Positions 41,576-50,012 of a stretch of DNA of 64,000 nucleotides are shown here, one piece after another (position 1 is the stretch's first letter; each line of letters opens with the position of its first letter). Source of the stretch: Hyphomonadaceae bacterium BRH_c29 (GTDB lineage Bacteria > Pseudomonadota > Alphaproteobacteria > Caulobacterales > Hyphomonadaceae); NCBI GenBank assembly GCA_000961695.1, contig LADW01000031.1, positions 88,378 through 152,377 of the forward strand, in the 5' to 3' direction. Made by a program: the position numbers and the translations under genes. The notes under the pieces were generated by a model, which was given only the letters and a program-made list of their open reading frames with translations, had not been told where the DNA came from and made no database searches.

Positions 41576-42117
41576 TCGAACAGGGCCATCTGGCCGCCAT
41601 CCGGATAGACGCCTTCGCGCTCCAGAAGCGCCTTCTTGGTCACGATGCCGCCCGGCGCGGAGAACCCGCCGAGCCAGCCATTTGCGCCCAGCACGCGGTG
41701 GCACGGCACGATCACCGGCCAGGAATTGCGGCCCATGGCGAGGCCGATGGCCTGCGCGGCGCCCGGCTTGCCAATCGTCTCCGCCAGCGCGCCATAGGTG
41801 ACTGTCTGACCCCAGCCTACCTTGCGCAGGGCACGATAGGCGGCCTGTTCGAAATCGGAATGTCGCTGCATGTCCAGCCGGACGGAGTCGAAGCTGGTTG
41901 GGGCGCCGGAGAGGAAGGCCCGCAGGGCCGCGATCACGGATGCGACTTCCGGCGGCGCGTCTGATTCCTCGGCAAGGCTGGCCCCGTGGCGGGTGATCCG
42001 CGCGGCGGTCTGCGCCGGGCTGGCTTCCGGCAGTTGCACGCCGGTCAGCCCCGCCTCGCTCCAGGCAAGGCCGCACGGGCCGATGGCCGTGTCAAAGGTG
42101 CAGGCAGACTCGAACAT
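41572..42117 (-). CDS. ogt: methylated-DNA--protein-cysteine methyltransferase
   Basis: A 181-residue suicide repair protein that takes alkyl groups from O6 of guanine. VIVPCHRVLG holds the acceptor Cys, with GWGQTVTYGALAETIGKPGAAQAIGLAMGRNSWP as the helix-turn-helix and Asn hinge. The final LEREGVYPDGGQMALFE is typical of Ogt/AdaB-like proteins. Downstream ycaQ overlaps by 4 nt. No Ada regulatory domain is present, so it is the short form. Confidence 0.93.
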   Translation of the reverse strand: MFESACTFDTAIGPCGLAWSEAGLTGVQLPEASPAQTAARITRHGASLAEESDAPPEVASVIAALRAFLSGAPTSFDSVRLDMQRHSDFEQAAYRALRKVGWGQTVTYGALAETIGKPGAAQAIGLAMGRNSWPVIVPCHRVLGANGWLGGFSAPGGIVTKKALLEREGVYPDGGQMALFE

Positions 42118-42159
42118 AGCGGGAACATCTTTCAGATTCCCGCCTGAGTCCAGCCCCCG

Positions 42160-43044
42160 TCAGGCGAGGTGCGCCCTGAAGAAGTCCAGCGTGCGGCTCC
42201 AGGCCAGTTTCGCCGCCGTCTCGTCGTAGCGGGAGGTCGTGTCATTGTGGAAGCCGTGGTTCACGCCGTCATAGATGTAGACCTCGTACGGCTTGCCCGC
42301 CGCATCGAGCGCCGCCTTGTAAGCAGGCCAACCGGCATTCACGCGCTCGTCGAGGCCTGCCAGATGCAGCTGCAGCGGCACTTCCAGCTGCGCGGCCTGC
42401 TCTGCCGTCGGCCAGCCGCCATAGAACGGCACGGAACAGGCGAGCCAGGGCTGTTTCACCGCCATCAGGTTCGTGATCGCCCCGCCGAAGCAGAAGCCGG
42501 TCGTGGCGACCTTGCCATTGCTCGTCTTGTGATCCCGCAGGAATTCGGCCCCGGCCATGAAGTCTGCCAGCATGGAGGCACTGTCGCGCTCGGCCTGCAG
42601 GGTGCGGCCATCATCGTCGTTGCCGGGATAGCCGCCCAGCGGATAGAGCGCGTCCGGCGCGAAGGCGGCATAGCCGGCCTTGGCTGCGCGGCGGGCAACA
42701 TCCTTGATGTGCGGGTTGAGACCCCGGTTCTCATGCACGACCAGAACGCCCGGCAGCGGCGCCGTACCGGCAGGCCGCACTAGATAGCCAGCCATTTCCC
42801 CGGCGCCCTCTGGCGAGTCGTAGCGCACCATTTCGGCGACCAGCCCCTCTTCATCCTCGGCGGTCTGCTGTTTCGAATAGTCGGGCATGACGCAAGCCGC
42901 GAGCGAGGCGACGCTTAGTCCGCCCACCGCATACTTTCCGAGCCCTTCAAAAAAGCCCCGGCGCGAGAGGTGGCCATGGCAATAGGCGTCGTAGAGATCG
43001 AACACGCCCTGCGGAATGTCTGCCTGTCTGGTGTCCTGGGTCAT
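42160..43044 (-). CDS. dienelactone hydrolase family protein, likely Tat-exported
   Basis: A 294-residue alpha/beta hydrolase. The N-terminus contains HLSRRGFFEGLGKYAVGGLSVASLAAC, a twin-arginine type signal followed by a possible lipoprotein Cys, though 25 residues precede the RR. The catalytic Cys is in TTGFCFGGAI, with Asp in AGLDERVNAG and His in DGVNHGFHND. Members hydrolyse dienelactone or similar cyclic esters. It is one of the genes inserted in the conserved nfu-tsaB-rimI-fur run and lies 62 nt after rimI. Confidence 0.87.
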   Translation of the reverse strand: MTQDTRQADIPQGVFDLYDAYCHGHLSRRGFFEGLGKYAVGGLSVASLAACVMPDYSKQQTAEDEEGLVAEMVRYDSPEGAGEMAGYLVRPAGTAPLPGVLVVHENRGLNPHIKDVARRAAKAGYAAFAPDALYPLGGYPGNDDDGRTLQAERDSASMLADFMAGAEFLRDHKTSNGKVATTGFCFGGAITNLMAVKQPWLACSVPFYGGWPTAEQAAQLEVPLQLHLAGLDERVNAGWPAYKAALDAAGKPYEVYIYDGVNHGFHNDTTSRYDETAAKLAWSRTLDFFRAHLA

Positions 43045-43106
43045 GGGGGGCCTCCTTGCTCAGGAGGAAACTAGCGCGGTGAGCGGGTTTGGGTAGGCCC
43101 GGCAGA

Positions 43107-43574
43107 TCAATTCTGCGTGGGAAGGCCCATATTCCGCGACATCAGCACCGCATCCACCGGCACATCGCGGCCGGACGTGTAGTAGCGCGGGCGGCGGCCA
43201 TCCTCGGTGAAGCCATGGGCCGTATAGAGCGCACGGGCGGGCGCGTTGTCTTCGGCCACGTCCAGCGTGATGCGGGAGACGCCGCGCTCTCCCATCCGGT
43301 TCACCAGCGCCCGGATCAGGGTGGCAGCGAGCCCCTTGCGGCGATGATCCGGCTCGGTCGCAATGGTGAGGATGTCCGCTTCGCCCGCGACAGTCTGCAC
43401 CATGACGAAGGCGGCAAGGTCGCCGTAAAGTTCAATACCGAGGGTCAGAACGGATGGATCCAGCAACAGGCCGCGAAACGACATCGCGCTCCACGGGTCG
43501 TCAAAACTGCGCGCGTGCAGCCGGCTCATGCGTCCTGCATCATCGGATGACAGGACCATGATCGGATAGGTCAC
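43107..43574 (-). CDS. rimI: ribosomal-protein-alanine N-acetyltransferase
   Basis: A 155-residue GNAT protein, RimI-like. The acetyl-CoA loop is [21 protein letters not shown], then [34 protein letters not shown], the usual RimI C-terminal strand. It acetylates the N-terminal Ala of ribosomal protein S18 in E. coli. GTG 43574 overlaps the tsaB stop as GTGA, so the pair is translationally coupled, the same order as in most bacteria. Confidence 0.87.
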   Translation of the reverse strand: MTYPIMVLSSDDAGRMSRLHARSFDDPWSAMSFRGLLLDPSVLTLGIELYGDLAAFVMVQTVAGEADILTIATEPDHRRKGLAATLIRALVNRMGERGVSRITLDVAEDNAPARALYTAHGFTEDGRRPRYYTSGRDVPVDAVLMSRNMGLPTQN

Positions 43575-44215
43575 GCGCGTGGCTCCGGCAGTGTGGCGTC
43601 CGGCTCGCGCGCATAGACCGGCGACGGAGGATGTGCCGCCGGATCGAACTGGCCGCCCTTGATGGCCGCCGTGATGGCAGACGGCAGCAGCGGGCGCAGG
43701 TCCAGCTTGTCCTTCGCCTCACCAAGCGCATCGGGATTGTCCATGAAGATCGGCGCGTGGAAGCCGTCCAGCATGGGCATCAGCTGTTCCAGCCGCAGCT
43801 CCAGCACGTCGGCAATCCCCTGCCCGGCGCTGACGCCCTGTACCCACCAGGTCTGGTCCGGCGGGCGTTTCTGCCCGGCGAGACAGCCCATGACCGTGCC
43901 TTCCATGCCGGCAGGAATGGAAGCTTCCAGACTGGTCACGCCAACGCAAGGCGCGCCGGTGACGAGCGCAAGGCCGCGCGCATAGGCCACGCCGATGCGG
44001 ATGCCGGTAAAGCTGCCGGGGCCGGTGACAACAGCGATGCGGTCAAGGTCTTCGAAGGTGACGCCTTCCTCGTCCAGCAGACGCTGGACCAGAGCGGGAA
44101 GATGCTTGTCCTGGCCGCGCGCCATCACCTCGCGCGCATCGGCGAGGATTTCGCCGTCACGCACAAGGGCGACCTCCATGGCCGTAAACGCGGTGTTGAG
44201 CCCCAGAACCAGCAT
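43571..44215 (-). CDS. tsaB: tRNA threonylcarbamoyladenosine biosynthesis protein TsaB
   Basis: A 214-residue member of the ASKHA fold. [24 protein letters not shown] is the first strand, followed by [48 protein letters not shown], the TsaB/TsaD signature. It partners TsaD in making t6A37 in tRNAs that read ANN codons, so it should be essential. tsaD is not in the window. rimI overlaps its stop codon by 4 nt. Confidence 0.92.
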   Translation of the reverse strand: MLVLGLNTAFTAMEVALVRDGEILADAREVMARGQDKHLPALVQRLLDEEGVTFEDLDRIAVVTGPGSFTGIRIGVAYARGLALVTGAPCVGVTSLEASIPAGMEGTVMGCLAGQKRPPDQTWWVQGVSAGQGIADVLELRLEQLMPMLDGFHAPIFMDNPDALGEAKDKLDLRPLLPSAITAAIKGGQFDPAAHPPSPVYAREPDATLPEPRA

Positions 44216-44227
44216 CGTATCGTCCGC

Positions 44228-44827
44228 CTAGAGAATGCGGCAGGCTTCGTCGAAGCTGAGGCGCGGCGAGCGGTCGAAGATCGTGGTGCGGTCGCCATGG
44301 CCGATATTGCAGATGAAGTTCGAACGCCAGTTCTTCATCTCGCCGTCCTGGCTGAGGAAGAATTCCTTGTCGACGGCGGCATTGTCGAAGCCCGACATCG
44401 GGCCGCAGTCCAGCCCCAGCGCGCGGGCCGCCAGCATCAGATAGGCGCCCTGCAGCGTGCCGTTCCGGACAGCGGTCTCTTCCTTGTTGTGATGGAACCA
44501 GTCCTTGGCGCCCGGATTGTGCGGGAAGAGTTGCGGGATCTTCTCGTGGAATTCCATGTCGTAGGCGATGATCACCGTCCACGGAGCTTTCAGCGTCTTC
44601 TCGCGGTTGGCTTCCATCATCAGCGGCAGAAGGCGCTCCTTGCCCTCGATCGTGTTGATGAACACGAACCGGGCCGGCGAATTGTTGGCGCTGGTCGCCC
44701 CCAGCTTGGCCAGGTCATAGACCGCCCGGATCAGGACTTCGGGCACATCCTCTTCACGCCAGCCATTGTAAGAGCGCGCATCGCGAAAAATGACGTCCAG
44801 TGCGTGATCATTCACAGGATGAGCCAT
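44228..44827 (-). CDS. nitroreductase family protein (RutE/HadB-like)
   Basis: A 199-residue FMN enzyme. DVIFRDARSYNGWREEDVPEVLIRAVYDLAKLGATSANNSPARFVFI is the N-terminal FMN-binding unit of the malonic semialdehyde reductase group, and LAARALGLDCGPMSGFDNAAVDKEFF the flavin/substrate loop. RutE reduces malonic semialdehyde from uracil breakdown, but other rut genes are absent, so the substrate is open. It sits between nfu and tsaB, where most relatives have nothing. Confidence 0.85.
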   Translation of the reverse strand: MAHPVNDHALDVIFRDARSYNGWREEDVPEVLIRAVYDLAKLGATSANNSPARFVFINTIEGKERLLPLMMEANREKTLKAPWTVIIAYDMEFHEKIPQLFPHNPGAKDWFHHNKEETAVRNGTLQGAYLMLAARALGLDCGPMSGFDNAAVDKEFFLSQDGEMKNWRSNFICNIGHGDRTTIFDRSPRLSFDEACRIL

Positions 44828-44898
44828 GGAGTATTCCTTCTAGCTTTTGGGAGGATGCGGCCCGTCTGATGCAGGCCGTCAGATGTCTGGATGGACTG

Positions 44899-45477
44899 TC
44901 AGAGCACTGCTTCGACGGCGGTGACTTCCGGCACATAGGTCTTCAGCATGTTCTCGATGCCCTGCTTCAGGGTCATGGTCGAAGACGGGCAGCCGGCGCA
45001 GGCGCCGCGCATCGACAGATGCACGATCCCGGTCTCGGGCTCGAAGCTGTGGAAGATGATGTCGCCGCCATCCTGGGCCACAGCCGGACGCACGCGCGTC
45101 TCGATCAGCTCACGGATCTCCTCGACGATCTCGGCGGCCTCGCCCTCATAGGTGATTTCGGCTTCGCCGGCCGCAGACGGCTCTGCGCCATCCTCGATCA
45201 CCGGAAGGCCGGCCATGTAATGGTCCATGATCGCGGCCAGAACCATCGGCTTCACATGCCGCCAGTCCTTGCTTTCGGCCTTGTTGATCGAGACAAAATC
45301 ATTGCCGAGGAAGACGCGCTCGACGCCTTCCACCTGGAACAGGGCGCGGGCCAGAAGGCTGATGCGGGCGCTGGCGGCATCCGGGAAGTCGAACGGGCCG
45401 CGCTCGCCTGCGACTTCAAAGCCGGGCAGGAATTTGATCGTATCCGGGTTGGGAGTCGGTTCGGTCTGAATGAACAT
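44899..45477 (-). CDS. NifU-like iron-sulfur scaffold/carrier (Nfu1 type)
   Basis: A 192-residue protein. The N-terminal Nfu domain (MFIQTEPTPNPDTIKFLPGFEV, then FPDAASARISLLARALFQVEGVERVFLGNDFVSI) is followed by the C-terminal NifU domain with RVRPAVAQDGGDIIFHSF and the cluster-binding CAGCPSSTMTLKQGIENML (CxxC). It carries 4Fe-4S clusters to target enzymes. Both domains are complete. The position after trpS is conserved in the class. Confidence 0.92.
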   Translation of the reverse strand: MFIQTEPTPNPDTIKFLPGFEVAGERGPFDFPDAASARISLLARALFQVEGVERVFLGNDFVSINKAESKDWRHVKPMVLAAIMDHYMAGLPVIEDGAEPSAAGEAEITYEGEAAEIVEEIRELIETRVRPAVAQDGGDIIFHSFEPETGIVHLSMRGACAGCPSSTMTLKQGIENMLKTYVPEVTAVEAVL

Positions 45478-45559
45478 CGCCGGCAGCCCTTTCTGTGCAA
45501 AGCTTCATGTTCGTCACAGATGGCCCGCACCGGCGGGCGGATCAAGGCCTATTGCGCTG

Positions 45560-46621
45560 TCAGTGCGCGGCGTCGGCGACCTGGGTTTCCAGCTGTGCAA
45601 CTTCGTCTTCGGCTGGTGCCAGCGGCTTTTCGAGCGTTTCGGCCAGTTCCAGGGAGGTGCGCTGGGCATCCCGCAGGAAGAAGCCGAGGCTGGCGAGATG
45701 GTTGGCCATGATGGCGCCATCACCCTTCTGGTTCGACACGATGAGCGGGCGGATGCGGGCGGCGCGGGTCCAGGCGGCTTCAGCCTTGTCATAGGCGGCC
45801 AGCGCCTCGGGGTCCTTGAGGCTGTCGCGGTCGGCCAGACGGGCCGCCTTCAGCATCTGCAGCGAGATATGGGCGCGGGCCTTGGCAGCGTAGAAGACGC
45901 GGATGTCCTGCTTGGAAGCCGGCCAGCCGGTCGATTCCTGATAGATCTGGGTCGAGAGGTCGTCCTGGTCCGCTTCGGCCCAGCCGGCGAACATGCGAAC
46001 CTCGTCAGCGGCCAGTGTGCGACGGTCCGGCATGGTGATCAGGCTGCGGCTGGCGCGGGAGTCGAACCGGTTCAGCGCTTCGGCGGCGGCGGTCAGGCGC
46101 GGGCGCATGTCCTCGCCCGGCAGGCCCTTCAGCAGGCGCGACGCCGCCGTGAGGTCAGCGTCCGGTTCGCCATTTTCGTCAGGCACGGCTGCGGCGACCA
46201 TGCGGGTGAATTCGGACAGGCCATCAGCGGTGGCTTCCTGCCAGGCCGGCATGGCGGTGAGGCGGGACTGGGGATGCCAGTTCGGCTTGTCAGCGGCCCA
46301 GCCCTTCCCTTCCAGCTCCCGGGCGATCTTGGTGATCGCGATACCGGATTCCGGGAAGGCCCATTTCTGGCCATTGGCGAAGGCAATGTCGGAATCGTCG
46401 ATCTTGTGTGAGAGCATCACCGAGACCGGATAGGCGCCAATCAGAGCAAACAGCAGGCTGAGCTTGAACAGAAGGATGATGCGGCGCCACAGGCGCTGGA
46501 AGAAGTGCATGATCGGATGCGGCTCAGCATCATCAAGTTCACGGAGATGCTCTTCCGGCACCTCAAACAGATCAGGGCCTTCTTCAAGGTAGGCAGCATG
46601 CAGGCGGCTGTCGAAGGCCAT
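45560..46621 (-). CDS. DUF2333 family membrane-anchored protein
   Basis: A 353-residue protein. A cytoplasmic N-terminus of about 48 residues is followed by one membrane segment (IILLFKLSLLFALIGAYPVSVML) and a helical periplasmic domain with NWHPQSRLTAMPAWQEATADGLSEFTRMVA, DLTAASRLLKGLPGEDM and ALNRFDSRASRS, the DUF2333 pattern. Role unknown. A perfect TTAA-N7-TTAA site lies 68 nt upstream of its ATG, which suggests cell-cycle control by a CtrA-type regulator. It separates the copper chaperone from nfu. Confidence 0.82.
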   Translation of the reverse strand: MAFDSRLHAAYLEEGPDLFEVPEEHLRELDDAEPHPIMHFFQRLWRRIILLFKLSLLFALIGAYPVSVMLSHKIDDSDIAFANGQKWAFPESGIAITKIARELEGKGWAADKPNWHPQSRLTAMPAWQEATADGLSEFTRMVAAAVPDENGEPDADLTAASRLLKGLPGEDMRPRLTAAAEALNRFDSRASRSLITMPDRRTLAADEVRMFAGWAEADQDDLSTQIYQESTGWPASKQDIRVFYAAKARAHISLQMLKAARLADRDSLKDPEALAAYDKAEAAWTRAARIRPLIVSNQKGDGAIMANHLASLGFFLRDAQRTSLELAETLEKPLAPAEDEVAQLETQVADAAH

Positions 46622-46688
46622 ACTCTACGATTCCCCGGCTCTAACGGTGATGTTGCGTGCAGATCACTATGCGTTCAATTGTGGCATT

Positions 46689-46703
46689 TTAACAGGTCAT
46701 TAA
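46689..46703. promoter_or_regulatory. perfect CtrA-type site TTAA-N7-TTAA
   Basis: TTAACAGGTCATTAA matches the CtrA consensus exactly and a third TTAA follows at 46707-46710. It is 68-82 nt before the DUF2333 start, in an AT-rich gap. CtrA control of stalked and budding alphaproteobacteria is known; binding here is predicted from the motif only. Confidence 0.55.
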
Positions 46704-46812
46704 CAGTTAAATGTCCGCAATACATAGGGTCTGCACGCAAATGCTGCGCCAGTTAAGCAAGGGCTGCCAGATTTTGGGCCGGAGGTGGCTGTCCGCCGGC
46801 GGATGAAGCGCT

Positions 46813-47274
46813 TTAGTCGCCGAGTCCCTTGACGTCTGCGCTGGTCACCACGGTTTGCGAGGCGCCATCCGAATCGCGGAATTCCAGCGAGAGATCGACC
46901 TTGTCGCCTTCCTGAATCGCCGAATCGAAGCCGAACAGCATGAGGTGGTTGCCGCCGCGCTGAAGCACGACCGGCTCGCCCTCTGAAACGGTGAAACTGT
47001 CGACCTGGCGCATCTGCATGACGCCGTCTTCCATGGACATGGTGTGAAGCTCCACACGGTCTGCCGCGTCGGTGCTGACCCCGATCAGGTCCACCGGTGC
47101 GCCGGTGACATAGACCATCATGCCGCCAGAAGCGACGTCGCGCCCCGCAGCGGGCTTCACGACGAACGCGTCCTTCACCTCGATGACGGAGCCGGTCGCC
47201 GGCTTGTCTGCCGGGCCGGAACACGCGGCCAGCATCAGGGCGGCGGCGACGGGGATCAGGGCGCGAAACAGCAT
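46813..47274 (-). CDS. PCu(A)C family copper chaperone lipoprotein
   Basis: A 153-residue protein. The signal ends LMLAAC, making it a lipoprotein. The copper motif follows the PCu(A)C pattern: His in ELHTMSMEDGVMQMRQV with Met residues about 10 further on, then GGNHLMLFGF with the second His and Met. Such proteins hand copper to the CuA or CuB site of cytochrome oxidase. ATG 47274 has AGAGGA about 8 nt upstream; the frame extends further. It follows trpS on the same strand by 95 nt. Confidence 0.88.
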   Translation of the reverse strand: MLFRALIPVAAALMLAACSGPADKPATGSVIEVKDAFVVKPAAGRDVASGGMMVYVTGAPVDLIGVSTDAADRVELHTMSMEDGVMQMRQVDSFTVSEGEPVVLQRGGNHLMLFGFDSAIQEGDKVDLSLEFRDSDGASQTVVTSADVKGLGD

Positions 47275-47369
47275 GGGATATGTCCTCTCAGAACCAATAT
47301 CGCCTTTGGTAATACGCTGGGAGAACGGGTCAATGTGCCGGAATGGCACGGCTTGCCTACCAGGGCCGC

Positions 47370-48410
47370 TCAGGGGCGCCAGTAGCCGACGGCGCGGCGT
47401 ACGTCTTCCATGATCGGGGCGGCGATGGCGTCTGCCCGCTCGGCACCGTCCTTGAGGATAGCGTCGATCTGCGACTGATCGGCGAGGATCTCACGATAGC
47501 GCGCCGTGATCGGGGCGAGGTGCTCCACCATGGCATCGGCCAGCGCCGGCTTGAACACGCCGAAGCCCTTGCCGCCATACTCGGCCAGCACCTGCTCCAC
47601 GGTCTGCCCGGAGACGGCGGAAAAGATGCCGACAAGGTTCTCGACTTCCGGGCGGCCTTTCAGGCCTTCGGCCTCTGACGGCATGTCGCCTTCAAGGTCA
47701 GTCTTCGCCTTCTTGATCTTCTTCGCGATCTCGTCGGACGTATCGACCAGGTTGATGCGGCTGAGGTCTGACGGATCAGACTTCGACATCTTCTTGGTGC
47801 CGTCCTTGAGGCTCATGATGCGCGCGCCGGGGCCTTTGATCAGCGGTTCCGGCAGCGGGAAGAAGTTCGGCACATCGTATTCGCGGTTGAAGCGGTCAGC
47901 GATGTCGCGGCTGAGCTCCAGGTGCTGTTTCTGGTCCTCGCCCACCGGCACGTGGGTCGCCTTGTAAGCCAGGATGTCTGCGGCCTGCAGGACCGGATAG
48001 GTGAACAGGCCCACAGAGGCGCGCTCGGCATCCTTGCCGGCCTTGTCCTTGAACTGGGTCATCCGCTCAACCCAGCCCATCCGGGCGACGCAGTTGAACA
48101 CCCAGGCGAGCTCTGCATGGGCCGGAACGGAGGACTGGGCGTAGACGATGGATTTCTTCGGGTCGATGCCGCACGCGATGAAGGCCGCAGCGATCTGGCG
48201 CGTCTGGTCGGCCAGCACGCCCTTCTCGACCGGCATGGTGATCGCGTGCATGTCGACCACGCTGTAGACGCATTCCCAGCCGTCATTCTGGAGATCGACG
48301 AACTTTTTCAGCGCACCGAGATAATTGCCGAGATGGAGATTTCCAGTCGGCTGGATACCAGAGAAGACCCGTTGCGGGCCGGCATAAGCGGGGGCGGTTG
48401 TATCTGTCAT
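47370..48410 (-). CDS. trpS: tryptophan--tRNA ligase
   Basis: A 346-residue class I synthetase, normal length. The HIGH-like motif is [18 protein letters not shown], and [10 protein letters not shown] is the KMSKS loop; [22 protein letters not shown] is the Trp/ATP binding part. It charges tRNA-Trp. ATG 48410 is used; the frame continues upstream into murJ's region without support. It follows murJ by 23 nt in the conserved glnD-murJ-trpS order. Confidence 0.96.
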   Translation of the reverse strand: MTDTTAPAYAGPQRVFSGIQPTGNLHLGNYLGALKKFVDLQNDGWECVYSVVDMHAITMPVEKGVLADQTRQIAAAFIACGIDPKKSIVYAQSSVPAHAELAWVFNCVARMGWVERMTQFKDKAGKDAERASVGLFTYPVLQAADILAYKATHVPVGEDQKQHLELSRDIADRFNREYDVPNFFPLPEPLIKGPGARIMSLKDGTKKMSKSDPSDLSRINLVDTSDEIAKKIKKAKTDLEGDMPSEAEGLKGRPEVENLVGIFSAVSGQTVEQVLAEYGGKGFGVFKPALADAMVEHLAPITARYREILADQSQIDAILKDGAERADAIAAPIMEDVRRAVGYWRP

Positions 48411-48433
48411 GCGCAGCGATCTAGCGGATTTGC

Positions 48434-49990
48434 CTAGCGGCGCAAGGCCCCCGTGATGTCGCGGGGCCGGATCGCACCGGTCAGCAGTGCCGCAACGGCA
48501 TAGGTGACCCCGCCCACAAGGATCACAATTCCAGCCGCCAGCGCCCTGGAATCCACGATATTGTCCCGCACCCATTGGAAATTATGGACCATGAACCAGA
48601 CCGCCCCAGCCATCAGGGCGCTCGCGATGACAGACCGCACACTGCGGGACACCAGCAATGCCCCCGGCCGGTACCAGCCCCGCGCCGCCAGCGTGGTGGC
48701 CAGCATGAACGTATTGACCCAGGCCGCAACGGATGTGGCGATGGCCAGCCCGATAAAGCCGACGCGTCCCTGAGAGCTCAGCCAGAAGAACAGCCCTGCC
48801 CCCAGCACGGTGTTGATCGCAACAGACACCAGCGCAAACTGCATCGGGGTCTTGGTGTCTTCCCGCGCGAAAAAGGCCGGGGCCAGAACCTTGATCAGCA
48901 CGAAAGCCGGTACGCCCCAGGCGAAGTGGAACAGCGCGCCGCCGGAGGCCACAGCGTCAGATTCGAAAAAGTCGCCGCGCACGAAAAACGCATCAATCAG
49001 GAAGACCGGCGCGACCAGAAGTGCGGCAGCCGCAGGCAGCGTCAGCGCCAGAGCGAGGCCGATGCCTTCGTCCATGGTCGCCGTCGCGCGGGCCTGATCC
49101 TCGCTGCGGGCAGCGCCCGAAAGGCGCGGCAGGATCGCAACGCCGACGGCCACGCCGACCAGGCCCAGCGGCAGCTGGTAGAGACGGTCCGCCGCATAGA
49201 GCCAGCTTTTGGCGCCGACTTCAAAGCTCGCCAGCGACTGGCTGACCAGAATGTTGATCTGTGTGCCCGAGGCCGCAATCGTGCCCGGCACAGCCAGCGC
49301 CATCACCTTGCGCACGGCGGGCGTGAGGCGCGGCCAGCCAATCAGGCTGAGGCGCACTTTCTGGCGCGTCACGCCCCACCAGAGCAGCGCGACCTGAAGC
49401 ACACCGGCCACCAGCACGGCGCCAGCGGCTGCCTTGGCGACAATTTCCGGCACGTTGGAAATCAGCGCCGCCGGGATCAGGCAGAGGTTCAGGAGGGTCG
49501 GCACACCGGACGACAGGATGAAACGCTGCCCGGAATTCAGCACGCCGGACAGCAAGGCGGCGAGCGCCATGCAGGTGAGGTAGGGCATCGTGATCCGTGT
49601 CAGGAGCACGGCCAGATTATAGTGCACATGGTCATCCGCCTGCCCGCCATGGATCAGCAGAAGAACCCACGGCATGAAGATCTGGGCGAGGAGGGTGAGG
49701 GCTGCGGTGAAGGCGAAGAGGACACGCATCGCCTCCTGCGCGACAGCTTCAGCGGCTTCAGGGCCTTCAGCCTCCAGCGTGCGCGCATAGGTCGGCACGA
49801 AGGCCGAAGCGAAGGCGCCTTCGGCAAAGACACGGCGGAACAGGTTCGGGAATTGCTGGGCCGTGACCCAGGCATCGTTGACCGGGCCGGCGCCCAGCTT
49901 GGCGACCAGCAGCACATCCCGCACAAAGCCGAGGATCCGGCTGCCCAGTGTCAGCGAAGATTGCACCAGGGTGTTGCGGGCGATGCTCAT
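48434..49990 (-). CDS. murJ: lipid II flippase MurJ
   Basis: A 518-residue membrane protein with about 14 helices, the normal size for MurJ/MviN. It starts [66 protein letters not shown], the most conserved part of the family, with the Arg residues that line the cavity. It flips the peptidoglycan precursor lipid II across the inner membrane. It lies between glnD and trpS, 22 and 23 nt away. Confidence 0.95.
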   Translation of the reverse strand: MSIARNTLVQSSLTLGSRILGFVRDVLLVAKLGAGPVNDAWVTAQQFPNLFRRVFAEGAFASAFVPTYARTLEAEGPEAAEAVAQEAMRVLFAFTAALTLLAQIFMPWVLLLIHGGQADDHVHYNLAVLLTRITMPYLTCMALAALLSGVLNSGQRFILSSGVPTLLNLCLIPAALISNVPEIVAKAAAGAVLVAGVLQVALLWWGVTRQKVRLSLIGWPRLTPAVRKVMALAVPGTIAASGTQINILVSQSLASFEVGAKSWLYAADRLYQLPLGLVGVAVGVAILPRLSGAARSEDQARATATMDEGIGLALALTLPAAAALLVAPVFLIDAFFVRGDFFESDAVASGGALFHFAWGVPAFVLIKVLAPAFFAREDTKTPMQFALVSVAINTVLGAGLFFWLSSQGRVGFIGLAIATSVAAWVNTFMLATTLAARGWYRPGALLVSRSVRSVIASALMAGAVWFMVHNFQWVRDNIVDSRALAAGIVILVGGVTYAVAALLTGAIRPRDITGALRR

Positions 49991-50012
49991 GGGCGATGTC
50001 GTGCAGGGGTTC

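Noticed and set aside
40379..42076. 565-residue fusion of Ogt-region sequence with YcaQ
   Set aside because: The first 167 residues are out of frame with ogt and carry shadow composition; the ATG at 41575 with an ATGA overlap explains the real gene.
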